Below are positions 7,758 through 17,081 of a DNA stretch of 64,000 nucleotides, piece by piece. The position numbers and the translations under genes were made by a program. The number at the start of each line of letters is the position of its first letter. Within the stretch, counting starts at the first letter, position 1. Under the pieces are notes generated by a model. That model was not told where the DNA came from. It made no database searches and saw nothing but the letters and a program-made list of their open reading frames with translations. The stretch comes from BACL27 sp964203235 (GTDB lineage Bacteria > Actinomycetota > Acidimicrobiia > Acidimicrobiales > Ilumatobacteraceae), in assembly GCA_964203235.1 (NCBI GenBank), contig CAXNLE010000002.1:806001-870000 (forward strand), given 5' to 3'.

Positions 7758-9542
7758 TTGAAGCAAACGCATCTGGTCACTGGGCCGTTTCAAGAACTTT
7801 GGCGAAATGTCAATTCGGTTGTTGTTATTGACGGAATCGGATTAGACGGCAAAGTTTTTGTTGACGATCCGAATGTTGAAGTTACTTTGGTCAAATCTCC
7901 AGAGATTTTGTCAAATGTTGCTGATGAAGAGTTTGAGGCGTTTGAGTCTTCAAGTGAGTTGGTGTTTCAGGATTTGGCGAATGAACTCAATCGACAGCAC
8001 GGCACTACGTTTCCGTTGCGTTATTGGCGAATTGTGGTCGGTGCGTGGTTTCAACAGTTCGCACAAGTCGTGCATATGCGATTAAAAATTGCTGAATATG
8101 TCTTGGAGACTTATGGTGCGCTAAGAGTAGTGAAACTTGAAATGACGTGGCAAGAACTTTTGCCGGTGACTCACGACGAAGCGTCATTGTTGTTCGCCAC
8201 CGATATCTGGAATCATTACATTTATGTTGAGGCGTTTAATTTTGTAGCAAAGTCGGCAACTGAAAATATTTTAGTCTCGTCGCCAGAGCGCAATAAAGAG
8301 TTGCTTGAATATCGGCAAAACGTAAATTTTGGCTTGCCTTCACCGCAGACAAAATCAAAACTCGAAACGTTGTTAGCGAAAATTTCACCAAACCCTAAAG
8401 TTGTTTTGGCTGGAGTTGTGCAATCTAAGATGGCGCTAGTTGTGATGCATTTGCGACTGCGCTCACTGCCTCGATTATGGCGATTCAGTTCAAAACTTAA
8501 AGCACATCCGATTAACACAGTCGCACGGCAAAATTTTAATATCTCAAAAAGTTCGGCTGTGCAATTTGAGAAGTTTTTACGCGAACTGTTGGCAATTAAT
8601 TTACCAACGATTTATCTTGAAGGTTTCAAAGAATTACAAGACAAAGTAAGTGAATCTCAGATCAGGCGACACCCAAAATTAATTTTTACAAATACGTTGT
8701 TGCATCGAAATGAACAATTTAAAGTTTGGTCTGCAGAACACGTTGTTTTTGGTGCGACAAAATTAGTTTCTGGGCAGCATGGCGGTGGCTACGGATTAAG
8801 AATGTTTGATGGTTGGCCCGCACTTTACGAAAAATCGGTAGTTGATCGATTTGTATCGTGGGGTTGGAGTGAAAATTTGAAAACTCTTGTGGTGCCTGCT
8901 TGCGTGCAATCCAGAAAAGATAAGTTCTTTCTTGATAAACAAGGTGGTCTGTTAGTTGTACTTGGACCAGTCACTCGAAACTCGGACGACTATGGAGTGA
9001 TCGGTATACAAAGCAACAGTGCGTATTATGCCAGTTTGAGAGGCTTTTTAGATTCTTTGCCTAAATACATTTTGGAGAAAACTCAGATTCGACCCAAGAA
9101 TGCGAGTGTAATAGGTAAGCCAGCAAGAGTCTCTACGCATCAAATTTCTGAACTTTTTGGTAACTCAATTGAGATCGATAAGGGTGAGAGAAGTCTTAAT
9201 GAATCTCAAAGTCAGAATCGTCTCTCGGTTGTGACTTACAACGAAACGACGATTCCCACAAATTTATTGGTGGGCTATCCCACGGTTGCGATGTGGGATC
9301 CGAATTATGTACGTTTGACAACAATGGCAAGCGTTGTATACAACGAACTTTTTAAAGCCAAAATTTTGCACTACACCCCTGAATCTGCGGCGCAACATAT
9401 TGTTGACATATGGGAGAATGTTGATCTCTGGTGGACATCAGATGAAGTTCTTCAAGCGCGTGAAACTTTTTGTGAGAACTTTGCTCGCCACAGTAAGTTC
9501 CCAGCGCTTGAGGTAGCAAAAGCACTTGCTGATTACCGATAA
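7758..9542 (+). CDS. LIC12162-type surface-glycan transferase
   Basis: A 594-residue protein that matches the LIC12162 family of putative transferases. It has the LRYWRIVVGAWFQQF segment (about residue 90), a long middle region, and the signature SGQHGGGYG near residue 340, followed by a WGWSEN segment and C-terminal YNETTIPTNLLVGYPTV, where family members bind a donor. These proteins occur in O-antigen and capsule clusters of many bacteria; the exact reaction is not known. The start is TTG with AGGTGG four bases upstream. It is the first gene after tRNA-Ala and leads a run of about nine collinear glycan genes. Confidence 0.75.
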   Translation: MKQTHLVTGPFQELWRNVNSVVVIDGIGLDGKVFVDDPNVEVTLVKSPEILSNVADEEFEAFESSSELVFQDLANELNRQHGTTFPLRYWRIVVGAWFQQFAQVVHMRLKIAEYVLETYGALRVVKLEMTWQELLPVTHDEASLLFATDIWNHYIYVEAFNFVAKSATENILVSSPERNKELLEYRQNVNFGLPSPQTKSKLETLLAKISPNPKVVLAGVVQSKMALVVMHLRLRSLPRLWRFSSKLKAHPINTVARQNFNISKSSAVQFEKFLRELLAINLPTIYLEGFKELQDKVSESQIRRHPKLIFTNTLLHRNEQFKVWSAEHVVFGATKLVSGQHGGGYGLRMFDGWPALYEKSVVDRFVSWGWSENLKTLVVPACVQSRKDKFFLDKQGGLLVVLGPVTRNSDDYGVIGIQSNSAYYASLRGFLDSLPKYILEKTQIRPKNASVIGKPARVSTHQISELFGNSIEIDKGERSLNESQSQNRLSVVTYNETTIPTNLLVGYPTVAMWDPNYVRLTTMASVVYNELFKAKILHYTPESAAQHIVDIWENVDLWWTSDEVLQARETFCENFARHSKFPALEVAKALADYR

Positions 9543-9585
9543 CCTTGCGTTAGTTAATTCCCGTCGCTAAAAGGTCGCTAATCAG

Positions 9586-10623
9586 ATGTATCTTGATAAC
9601 AAACGTGTACTAATTACTGGTGGCACCGGGTCGCTGGGCAAGGTACTTGTGCGACGAATATTGTCTGGTCAGCTCGGGTCACCTAAAAGTGTTGTCGTGT
9701 TTAGCCGAGACGAAGCCAAACAACACGATCTTCGGATGGATTATTTGAATCATCGTGCAGCAACCGACGAAGTGATGTACCACAACTTTGAGCGGATATT
9801 GCAGTTCAAAATTGGTGACGTTCGTGATTTTCATTCAGTTGCGCAGGCCTTGACGTCAGCCGACATCGTGTTTAATGCGGCTGCATTAAAACAGGTACCC
9901 GCATGTGAGTACTTTCCATTTGAGGCCGTTAAAACAAACATTGAAGGCGCAGAGAATATTGTTCGGGCAATTATTGAACTTAAATTGCAAGTTGAAAGTG
10001 TCGTAGCAATTTCAACTGATAAAGCATGTAAACCAACAAACGTAATGGGAATGACCAAGGCGATTCAAGAGAGAATATTTCTTGCGGCGAACATCAGTTG
10101 TCCGCAGACGCGGTTCATCGCTGTGCGCTACGGCAATGTTCTCGCCTCACGCGGATCTGTCGTGCCGTTATTTATTGATCAAATTAGCGCAGGTGGTCCG
10201 ATAACGCTCACTGACAAAAACATGACGAGGTTTTTACTAACTCTTGATCAAGCAGTTGATACGGTTTTTGAGGCATTGCAATTTGCCACGGCAGGTGAGA
10301 CCTACATTCCTAAAATTAAGGCAGCGCTAATTCAAGACGTAGCGACAGCACTGGTTGGTTCTCAAAAAATAAAGATCGTTGAAAGCGGCATACGACCGGG
10401 TGAGAAAATGCACGAGATTATGATCTCCGAAGAAGAATCACTTCGCACTATTTCCCGCGGAGATTACTTTGCAATTAAGTCAATCTTGCCTGAAGTGGCA
10501 ACGGCATCATCTGAACCACTAATTGAATTTGCCGAAGTTAGTTCGGCGAACTATCTGATGTCAACTGATGAAGTGAAAAAGTTTCTTGAAAAACATTTGT
10601 CGGGTGATTTGATTAGCAACTAA
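9586..10623 (+). CDS. capE: CapE-like UDP-GlcNAc 4,6-dehydratase/5-epimerase
   Basis: A 345-residue extended SDR. It has the NAD motif GGTGSLGKVLVRRI, the ALKQVPACEYFPFEAVKTNI segment, and active-site AISTDKACKPTN followed by MxxxK (NVMGMTKAIQE) in place of the usual YxxxK. The Met form is characteristic of CapE/WbjB/FnlA enzymes, which convert UDP-GlcNAc to the 4-keto-6-deoxy L-sugar, the first step to UDP-N-acetyl-L-fucosamine. The next gene overlaps by one base and is a CapF-like reductase, with a CapG-like epimerase two genes further on, so the pathway is supported by context. It acts in the cytoplasm. It has no transmembrane part, unlike the FlaA1-type protein near 31 kb. Confidence 0.82.
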   Translation: MYLDNKRVLITGGTGSLGKVLVRRILSGQLGSPKSVVVFSRDEAKQHDLRMDYLNHRAATDEVMYHNFERILQFKIGDVRDFHSVAQALTSADIVFNAAALKQVPACEYFPFEAVKTNIEGAENIVRAIIELKLQVESVVAISTDKACKPTNVMGMTKAIQERIFLAANISCPQTRFIAVRYGNVLASRGSVVPLFIDQISAGGPITLTDKNMTRFLLTLDQAVDTVFEALQFATAGETYIPKIKAALIQDVATALVGSQKIKIVESGIRPGEKMHEIMISEEESLRTISRGDYFAIKSILPEVATASSEPLIEFAEVSSANYLMSTDEVKKFLEKHLSGDLISN

Positions 10624-11504
10624 TGCGAGTTTGCATTCTTGGTTCAGGCGGAATGCTTGGTCACATGTTGGTTCGAGTCCTAAGTGAGACTCACGATGTC
10701 TACGGGACGTCCAAGCAAGAATGGTCTGCAACGTCCGGCCTTGCAAAATTTTTAAGTAGGGAAAAGTGGATTGCTGGTGTAGATGCAAAAGTGATAACGA
10801 CGGTTAGTGATCTCTTTAAAGAGCACCAGTTTGATGTAGTAATAAATTGCATTGGCGTTATTAAACAGAGAGGCCACCGAACCAGTGAAGATGAGATGAT
10901 TGAAGTAAATGCTCATTTTCCGCACAAACTTTTGAGAATTTGTGATGCGTCCGGCGCGCGATTAATTCATATAAGTACTGATTGCGTATTTTCTGGCAAC
11001 AAGGGTAACTATGTTGTAACTGATATTCCTGATCCAGTTGACATTTATGGCTCATCAAAACTCGCTGGCGAGATTGTTGATGATCATAATTTAACAATCC
11101 GTACTTCTCATGTCGGACGCGAGCTAACAAATTTCGCAAGTCTTTTTGAATGGATTCTTAACAATCGTGGCAAAAAAGTAGTTGGATATTCGAATGCAAT
11201 TTATTCAGGTTTGACAACGTTCAGTTTGTCGGTAGTAATTAATTCACTATTGACTACTGGTTCAAGCATCAACGGTTTGGTGCATGTTGCGTCAAGTGCT
11301 ATTAATAAATTTCAATTAATTACTGAACTAAATAACCGTTTGGGTCTTGGTTTAGATATCAAAACAGACGAGTCTGTAGTTTTAAATAGATCACTAGTAT
11401 CCAGCGATCAAATCACACAACTCGGAATCAAAATACCATCGTGGGATCAAATGTTGGACAACTTTTGTGAAGATCAAGCAACGTATGACTTTGTCCCGCA
11501 ATGA
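10623..11504 (+). CDS. CapF/RmlD-like sugar reductase (SDR)
   Basis: A 293-residue SDR starting ATG inside TAATG, so translation is coupled to CapE. Motifs: CILGSGGMLGHMLVR (nucleotide binding), VVINCIGVIKQ, IHISTDCVFSG, and YGSSKLAGE with the catalytic YxxxK. The DCVFSG and YGSSKLAGE motifs are RmlD-like, but the position between CapE-like and CapG-like genes points to the CapF/WbjC role of reducing the 4-keto sugar. Known CapF proteins are about 370 residues with a C-terminal cupin domain; this one lacks the cupin, so epimerisation may be done differently. Confidence is high for reductase and moderate for CapF. Confidence 0.75.
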   Translation: MRVCILGSGGMLGHMLVRVLSETHDVYGTSKQEWSATSGLAKFLSREKWIAGVDAKVITTVSDLFKEHQFDVVINCIGVIKQRGHRTSEDEMIEVNAHFPHKLLRICDASGARLIHISTDCVFSGNKGNYVVTDIPDPVDIYGSSKLAGEIVDDHNLTIRTSHVGRELTNFASLFEWILNNRGKKVVGYSNAIYSGLTTFSLSVVINSLLTTGSSINGLVHVASSAINKFQLITELNNRLGLGLDIKTDESVVLNRSLVSSDQITQLGIKIPSWDQMLDNFCEDQATYDFVPQ

Positions 11505-11562
11505 GTTAACTGTGACGACACGTGGTTTGCTTATATAATTAAGAATCAAAAGGCTCTCTGAA

Positions 11563-12309
11563 ATGAAAAAGTGGCAAACGGAAACCTTGGGTCGTCTCGA
11601 TGCGCTTGTTGCTACTAAGAAAAAAGAATTCCTGTCCGCTGACCCGTTTCCATATTGTGTAATCGATGGTCTTTTTGACCCTTTATTAATCGAAGAATTA
11701 GTTAGCGAATTCCCTCTTGTTTCCGACCCTATTTGGGAGTCTTCAAATCAAGAGCAGATTCAAGTCAAACTGCGTAGCAACTGGGTTACTGATGAGGATA
11801 TTTTGCCTGCGACTAGAACCGTGGTTCACTTTTTAAATTCAGGCGCGTTTATGAAACGGCTGACCGAAATGTGTGGGATCGATAAATTGATATCGGATCC
11901 CTACTACACGGGCGGAGGTTTAAACTGCACTCGTAGAGGCGGTCTATTGGATGTTCACGTGGATGGAAATTGGCATCATGCGATGGGTGTGCATCGAAGA
12001 CTTAATGCCATTCTTTATTTAAATAAAGAATGGCAATCTGAATGGGGCGGTCAACTTGAACTTTGGGATCCTGAAGTTACTCGGTGTGTGAAATCAATTG
12101 AACCCAGAGCGAATCGCTTGATAATTTTTGAAACCCATGACTACACGTATCATGGACACCCAAACCCACTGGATTGCCCAAGTGATGAATCTCGCAAATC
12201 TTTAATTCTTTACTACTACACCGCGCTACCGAGACCGGAAGCACAAGTCGTCATCTCTAAGCCACATCGAGCACTTTGGCGTCGACTGCAGATTAAGGAG
12301 CTAAGTTAA
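11563..12309 (+). CDS. 2OG-Fe(II) oxygenase
   Basis: A 248-residue protein with the prolyl-hydroxylase-like double-stranded beta-helix pattern. The iron ligands H132 and D134 lie in DVHVDGNWHH, the distal His is in DYTYHGHP (about residue 197-199), and the 2-oxoglutarate-binding Arg is in ESRKSLILYYYT. The RLNAILYLNKEW segment before the core is common in this family. It hydroxylates or otherwise oxidises a substrate using Fe(II) and 2-oxoglutarate. It is placed between the CapF-like and CapG-like genes, with two bases to the latter, which suggests it acts on the same sugar nucleotide or glycan (inference). Upstream there is a 58-base gap. Confidence 0.78.
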   Translation: MKKWQTETLGRLDALVATKKKEFLSADPFPYCVIDGLFDPLLIEELVSEFPLVSDPIWESSNQEQIQVKLRSNWVTDEDILPATRTVVHFLNSGAFMKRLTEMCGIDKLISDPYYTGGGLNCTRRGGLLDVHVDGNWHHAMGVHRRLNAILYLNKEWQSEWGGQLELWDPEVTRCVKSIEPRANRLIIFETHDYTYHGHPNPLDCPSDESRKSLILYYYTALPRPEAQVVISKPHRALWRRLQIKELS

Positions 12310-12311
12310 AG

Positions 12312-13451
12312 ATGATCTCAAAGACTAAGTCTGCACTGAAGGTAATGACAATTGTCGGTACTCGCCCAGAACTGATCAAACTGAGCCGGATCATCCCGTT
12401 ATTGGATGAACACGCGCGGCACACACTGGTGCATACAGGTCAAAATTTTTCACCGGAACTTAACGAAATCTTTTTCAATGAGATGCGGATTCGAAAGCCA
12501 GATCACGTTTTTTCAGTAGCGGGTTCGACGCCAATGAACTCAATCGCCAAGATTTTAGAGTCAACTGATCAAGTTTTAGAATCTGTGCTGCCAGATGCAA
12601 TATTGGTTCTGGGTGACACGAATAGCGCACTTTCGGTGATTGCCGCCAAGCGCCGAAAAATTCCGATATTTCATCTTGAAGCAGGAAATCGCTCATTTGA
12701 TCAGCGCACTCCAGAAGAAGTAAATCGCAAGATTGTCGACCATACGAGCGACATTAATCTAACTTATTCAGAACACGCACGCCGCAATTTACTGCACGAA
12801 GGTTTTGTAAGTAATCAAATTTTCAACGTTGGTTCTCCAATGAAAGAAATTTTTGACTTTTATAAGCTTGATTTTGACAAGTCTAAAATTCTTACGGAAC
12901 TTCAATCAGAAAAAGATAAATATTTTGTTGTCAGCTTGCATCGAGAAGAAAATGTTGATGACTCAGAAAAGCTAACTAAATTAATTGAGGCAATCGAATC
13001 AACTTCGGATCACTTCGATCACAATGTAATTTTTTCGACTCACCCAAGAACTAAAGAACGTCTCAGTAATTTGAATATTAAATTTAGTAAACGAATCAAC
13101 TTTATTACTGCATTAGGGTTCTTTGACTTCATAAAGCTTCAGCAAAACGCTTTTTGTGTAATTTCTGACAGTGGTACTTTGACAGAAGAAGCTTCTCTGC
13201 TGGGCTTTCCTGCAGTCACTTTGCGCGATGCACATGAACGACCTGAAGGTACTGATAACGGCACACTCATACTTAGTGGCAGCTCTGCAAATCAGTTGGT
13301 TTCAGATGTGGCGGTTGTACGAGCACAGTTTAATTCTGGAAATTTCCCAAAACCGATTAGTGATTACGAAGTCAGTGATGTTTCGTGGCGTGTGGTGAAA
13401 ATTATTCTGAGTTATGTGGAGTATGTGAACAAACGCGTATGGTTTAAATAG
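12312..13451 (+). CDS. capG: CapG-like / non-hydrolysing UDP-GlcNAc 2-epimerase
   Basis: A 379-residue GT-B fold epimerase. It has TIVGTRPELIKLSRII near the N-terminus, VLGDTNSALSVIAAK, FHLEAGNRSFDQRTPEEVNRKI (split here across the LEAGNR and PEEVNR motifs that hold catalytic acidic residues), SLHREENVDD, and VISDSGTLTEEASLLGFPA near the UDP site. The family inverts C2 of UDP-GlcNAc to UDP-ManNAc. The CapG subgroup does this for the L-sugar intermediate of UDP-FucNAc synthesis, favoured here because CapE- and CapF-like genes are just upstream. The true start may be the Met before TIVGTR, about 12 residues later. UDP-ManNAc could also feed the dehydrogenase near 44 kb (inference). Confidence 0.82.
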   Translation: MISKTKSALKVMTIVGTRPELIKLSRIIPLLDEHARHTLVHTGQNFSPELNEIFFNEMRIRKPDHVFSVAGSTPMNSIAKILESTDQVLESVLPDAILVLGDTNSALSVIAAKRRKIPIFHLEAGNRSFDQRTPEEVNRKIVDHTSDINLTYSEHARRNLLHEGFVSNQIFNVGSPMKEIFDFYKLDFDKSKILTELQSEKDKYFVVSLHREENVDDSEKLTKLIEAIESTSDHFDHNVIFSTHPRTKERLSNLNIKFSKRINFITALGFFDFIKLQQNAFCVISDSGTLTEEASLLGFPAVTLRDAHERPEGTDNGTLILSGSSANQLVSDVAVVRAQFNSGNFPKPISDYEVSDVSWRVVKIILSYVEYVNKRVWFK

Positions 13452-13460
13452 TCTTGTTCG

Positions 13461-14666
13461 ATGAATTTACTTTTCATTCACGAAGTTAATTGGCGAGACA
13501 AAGTCACATTTGAGATCCACGACATCCCAGAGTTACTTTCTATTGCTGGGCATTCAATCTTTTTTATTGACTACCCTGAAGCTTCGTTATCCAATAATAA
13601 ATCAAATTGTCGGTTTTTTCGCAGTACCTTCTCTAGAATCCAATCTCGCACTCATATTGGCTCGACGGTAGAGCTGCGAACCCCTGGGCGAATTTTGCCA
13701 GGCATGGCTGACCGATTAGTTGCTTCGCTTACATTTGTGCCACTGTTAATCAAGACAATTCGTTCTGAAAAAATTGACTTAATTGTTCTGTATGGGGTAC
13801 CGACAAACGGTTGGCAGACGGTGCTTGTTGCAAAGCTATTGCAGATTCCGGTGATTTTTCGAGCGATAGATGTATCTCATTTACTTCGAGGGTCGTTGTT
13901 TAGATACCTAATTAGAACCGCCGAGCGATATATATATCGAAACGTAAATCATATTTCGGTACATAATGCAGCGTTAGCTAGATACTGCGTGAGTTTTGGT
14001 GCTAACCCAAATAATGTTTCAATTGATTATCCACGGTTTGATGCAAATCGGTTCGCGCCGTCGCCTAGAGATCAAAAGCTGGCAAAAAGCTACGGAATTG
14101 GTGCAGAACATAAAGTCGTTTTTTACCGAGGCACGCTCTACCGCTTCTGTGGTCTAGAACAGTTTCTCGACCTATTTGCTGAAACTTTGAGAAACGACAA
14201 GACAATTTTAGTTTTAATAATTGGCAGCGGAGAAGCCGAAAAAGATATTACTGATGCGATTCATCGACTCGAAATTCAAAGTCAAGTGGTAATGCGCCCA
14301 TTTGTTGACTATCCGGAACTAGTTAAACATATTTGTTTGGCTGATGTTTCGGTGAATACTTTCGTGCCATCATTAGTTACAAATTGTGCATTACCCGGTC
14401 GTGTTCTACAGTCACTTGCGTGCGGAATACCTGTTGTGTCAACACCACTTCAGGGGTTGATTAGTTATACGGGCGATTCGAAATCGGTGGTGTATGCGCC
14501 CCTCGGTGCTGAATTTATACATGCGGTAAAAGATCTCTTGCAGAGCAAACCCGAGCGCGACAAGTTATCTGTCGCGGGCATAGAACTAATCGCATCAAAA
14601 GGAAATTGGCAGGATTTCACAACAGAGTTTGTTGAACTTTGTCAATCAGTATTGGCGTGCAAGTGA
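13461..14666 (+). CDS. GT4 family glycosyltransferase
   Basis: A 401-residue GT-B protein. The C-terminal donor half includes VFYRGTLYRFCGLEQFL, LVLIIGSGEAEKDI, and ALPGRVLQSLACGIPVVSTPL where the family binds the nucleotide sugar. The usual E(x7)E is replaced by a TNCALPGRVLQSLACG form also found in GT4 proteins of capsule clusters. Its position directly after the UDP-FucNAc genes makes it a candidate FucNAc transferase (inference only). Its stop overlaps the next start as GTGA. Confidence 0.78.
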   Translation: MNLLFIHEVNWRDKVTFEIHDIPELLSIAGHSIFFIDYPEASLSNNKSNCRFFRSTFSRIQSRTHIGSTVELRTPGRILPGMADRLVASLTFVPLLIKTIRSEKIDLIVLYGVPTNGWQTVLVAKLLQIPVIFRAIDVSHLLRGSLFRYLIRTAERYIYRNVNHISVHNAALARYCVSFGANPNNVSIDYPRFDANRFAPSPRDQKLAKSYGIGAEHKVVFYRGTLYRFCGLEQFLDLFAETLRNDKTILVLIIGSGEAEKDITDAIHRLEIQSQVVMRPFVDYPELVKHICLADVSVNTFVPSLVTNCALPGRVLQSLACGIPVVSTPLQGLISYTGDSKSVVYAPLGAEFIHAVKDLLQSKPERDKLSVAGIELIASKGNWQDFTTEFVELCQSVLACK

Positions 14667-15817
14667 AAAAAGTACTAATCGTTGCTATGGCCGACAGCGT
14701 TCACACCGGTCGCTGGATAAGTCAATTTGATGGCGAGGCGATTAACTTCATGTTGTTTCCATCTACACCGCATAGACGAGTTCATTTGTTGATTAAGCAA
14801 CGGCTAAATCAAGAAATTGGAACCAAAGTCAGAATTTCGAAATGGATGAGTTGGGCAGCATTGCCATTAGGTATTGCTGATTTAGTATTTGCGAATTTCT
14901 TTCGAGCGAAGTTTCTGGCTCGTGAAATAAATGAATTTCAGCCCGATGTAGTACACATCATGGAAACACAGCACGCTGGATATTTAACCGATCGAGCCCT
15001 TACTGAGGTGAAATCTAAACCACGAGTCATACTTTCAATTTGGGGTTCAGATCTCTTCTGGTTTCAAAGATTCGCCAAACATAGAACAAGAATTAAGTCA
15101 GTGCTAAACAAAGTGGATCTATTAGTAATGGAGTGTCATAGAGACCGAGAACTCGCGCTCACACTTGGCTTTGAAGGAGAGTTTTTCGAGTCAATGCCTG
15201 CAACTGGTGGTATGGACACAGCATTGTTGGCTCAGAAAGCCCGACTCATACCAGCAAAAGAGAGAAGGTGGATCGCAGTTAAGGGGTACAGTGGTTTTGT
15301 CGGGCAAGGTAAAGACGCGATAAAAGTAATCTCAGAAATAGAGAGCCAGATCACCGATTTCTCAGTGATGGTATATTCTGCAGGATTAGGTACTCAATGG
15401 TTTGCTCGAGGATTGAAAAAGAAAATGGGCACCCGATTAATAATTGCTCGAAAGCATAAACTCTCGAATAACGACATTCAGGAAATGTTTTTAAAGTCCC
15501 GTGTGGCACTCGGGCTATCCCTTTCTGATGGCTTACCTGCGACGGTCAAAGAGGCGATGTGTATGGGGGCGTTTCCAGTTCAGACTTTAACGTCGTGTGC
15601 CGGAGAATGGTTCACCAATGGGGTATCTGGAATTCTGGTAGAACCAAACCAAATTAAAGATACGGCGGCCGTAATGATGAAAGTACTTAGAGATGATGAC
15701 TTAGTTGAATCTGCAATGTTTGTTAATTTGATTAAGGCCGAGCAACTATTTTCAGAAAACCTATTAACAGAACTAGCTAAAAAACTGTATTCTTCAATCA
15801 ATAAGATAAAAAATTAG
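14663..15817 (+). CDS. GT4-like glycosyltransferase
   Basis: A GT-B protein of about 384 residues from GTG 14663, which overlaps the previous stop (GTGA). The frame continues to a TTG at 14639, but GTG gives the expected VKKVLIVAMADSVHTGRW N-terminus directly. A DVVHIMETQHAGYLT segment fills the acceptor domain and the donor half has LGLSLSDGLPATVKEAMCMGAFPV with acidic residues in the GT4 EX7E region, followed by SGILVEPN. It is probably cytoplasmic-side addition of one sugar. It is the second of two adjacent GT4 genes. Confidence 0.75.
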   Translation: MKKVLIVAMADSVHTGRWISQFDGEAINFMLFPSTPHRRVHLLIKQRLNQEIGTKVRISKWMSWAALPLGIADLVFANFFRAKFLAREINEFQPDVVHIMETQHAGYLTDRALTEVKSKPRVILSIWGSDLFWFQRFAKHRTRIKSVLNKVDLLVMECHRDRELALTLGFEGEFFESMPATGGMDTALLAQKARLIPAKERRWIAVKGYSGFVGQGKDAIKVISEIESQITDFSVMVYSAGLGTQWFARGLKKKMGTRLIIARKHKLSNNDIQEMFLKSRVALGLSLSDGLPATVKEAMCMGAFPVQTLTSCAGEWFTNGVSGILVEPNQIKDTAAVMMKVLRDDDLVESAMFVNLIKAEQLFSENLLTELAKKLYSSINKIKN

Positions 15818-15819
15818 TT

Positions 15820-16680
15820 ATGAAATCAGTTTTAGTAACTGGAGCAGACGGCTTTTTGGGTAGCCATGTTTTACGCGACTTGACTCGTCACGGATTTAAT
15901 GTTTTTCCTAAGCGCCGAATAGATGGCGATGTAACTAAAAGTACCACCTGGGATAAATTTCCTGCGATTGATTATCTTGTTGATCTTGCGGGGTTGACAT
16001 TTATTCCAGCAAGTTGGGAAAACCCAACTGACTTCGTGCGATCAAACTCAGTCAGCACATCACTCGCACTAGATTTCTGTCGAAAAAATAAAACGAAAAT
16101 GATTTTTCTGAGTACGTATTTATATTCATCCAAACTTCGAACTCCAATTAAAGAGACAGATGAAATTGATCCTGCAAATCCTTATGCCTTGTCAAAACTT
16201 CTTGGTGAACAACTTTGTTCATTTTATGCGAAGCAATTTGGGGTAGAAGTAATTATTCTGCGACCATTTAACGTATTCGGGTCTGGGCAAAATTCGAGAT
16301 TTCTTATTCCATCAATTATTTCTCAAGCGATGAAAGGTGACGAAATTAGTGTGTTGGATATTCGGCCGGCGCGCGATTTTGTATTTATTGAGGATCTACT
16401 CGACGCAGTTCATAAGTCAATAACGTCGGATTTGCGCTTTGGTATAATCAATGTGGGTACTGGTATCGCATCCACTGTTGAGCAGTTGATATTTTCACTA
16501 GCCGATGTAATTGGTCGGAAGTTAACGATAAATTCTTTGAATCAAGAAAGATTTGGTGAAATTAACTCAACCCAAGCCGATATTGCTCAAGCGAAGGTTC
16601 TAATCGGATGGCAACCAAAATGGTCTCTTTCTCAGGGACTCCGCGAAGTTTGGAGAGACCTACAAGAACCTAAAGTTTGA
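15820..16680 (+). CDS. NAD-dependent epimerase/dehydratase (SDR)
   Basis: A 286-residue extended SDR. The N-terminal VLVTGADGFLGSHVLRDL holds the GxxGxxG NAD motif. The catalytic region is FLSTYLYSS... with PYALSKLLGEQL as YxxxK (Y about 126). The C-terminal half has LRPFNVFGSGQNSRFLIPSII and RDFVFIEDLLDAV, typical of nucleotide-sugar epimerases/dehydratases. It starts two bases after the GT4 stop, so it is co-translated. It probably prepares a deoxy or epimerised hexose for the same glycan; the exact sugar cannot be deduced. Confidence 0.8.
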   Translation: MKSVLVTGADGFLGSHVLRDLTRHGFNVFPKRRIDGDVTKSTTWDKFPAIDYLVDLAGLTFIPASWENPTDFVRSNSVSTSLALDFCRKNKTKMIFLSTYLYSSKLRTPIKETDEIDPANPYALSKLLGEQLCSFYAKQFGVEVIILRPFNVFGSGQNSRFLIPSIISQAMKGDEISVLDIRPARDFVFIEDLLDAVHKSITSDLRFGIINVGTGIASTVEQLIFSLADVIGRKLTINSLNQERFGEINSTQADIAQAKVLIGWQPKWSLSQGLREVWRDLQEPKV

Positions 16681-16710
16681 TGATTTCTGATAAATGTTAG
16701 AGTTTGAGGG

Positions 16711-17073
16711 ATGTCTGCTGATTTGATTCATACTCTTGAATTGGCGGGTGGTTGCATAGCGTTCGGGTTGCTTGTAATTAGATTTTCGCGACGACGCAAG
16801 ATCAGTTTCAGGTACACAACCGGTTGGTTAATGATCTGTGCTCTCGGTGTGTTTGCATCTTTGCTATTGCCAATGATGACACCGATAGCAAGGTGGCTGC
16901 AACTTTCACCAGTCGTACTACTTATAGCCATCACCGCCGTGGGTGTGGCGTTGCTGTTTTTGCAATTAACAGTGAGTATTTCGGGAAATCAACGCCGAGT
17001 TGAATCGTTGACACAAGAGACTGCATTGCTGCGCGAAAAACTTGAACGCCTTCAAACAAATAAAAAAAAGTAG
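16711..17073 (+). CDS. DUF2304 membrane protein
   Basis: A 120-residue protein with three hydrophobic segments (about residues 8-24, 36-56, 66-86) and a C-terminal coiled coil (QRRVESLTQETALLREKLERL). This is the DUF2304 architecture, commonly encoded beside a polyprenyl-phosphate glycosyltransferase, exactly as here with only 8 bases to the GT2 gene. The likely role is a membrane anchor or partner for that GT2 (inference). Confidence 0.78.
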   Translation: MSADLIHTLELAGGCIAFGLLVIRFSRRRKISFRYTTGWLMICALGVFASLLLPMMTPIARWLQLSPVVLLIAITAVGVALLFLQLTVSISGNQRRVESLTQETALLREKLERLQTNKKK

Positions 17074-17081
17074 ATCAAGAA

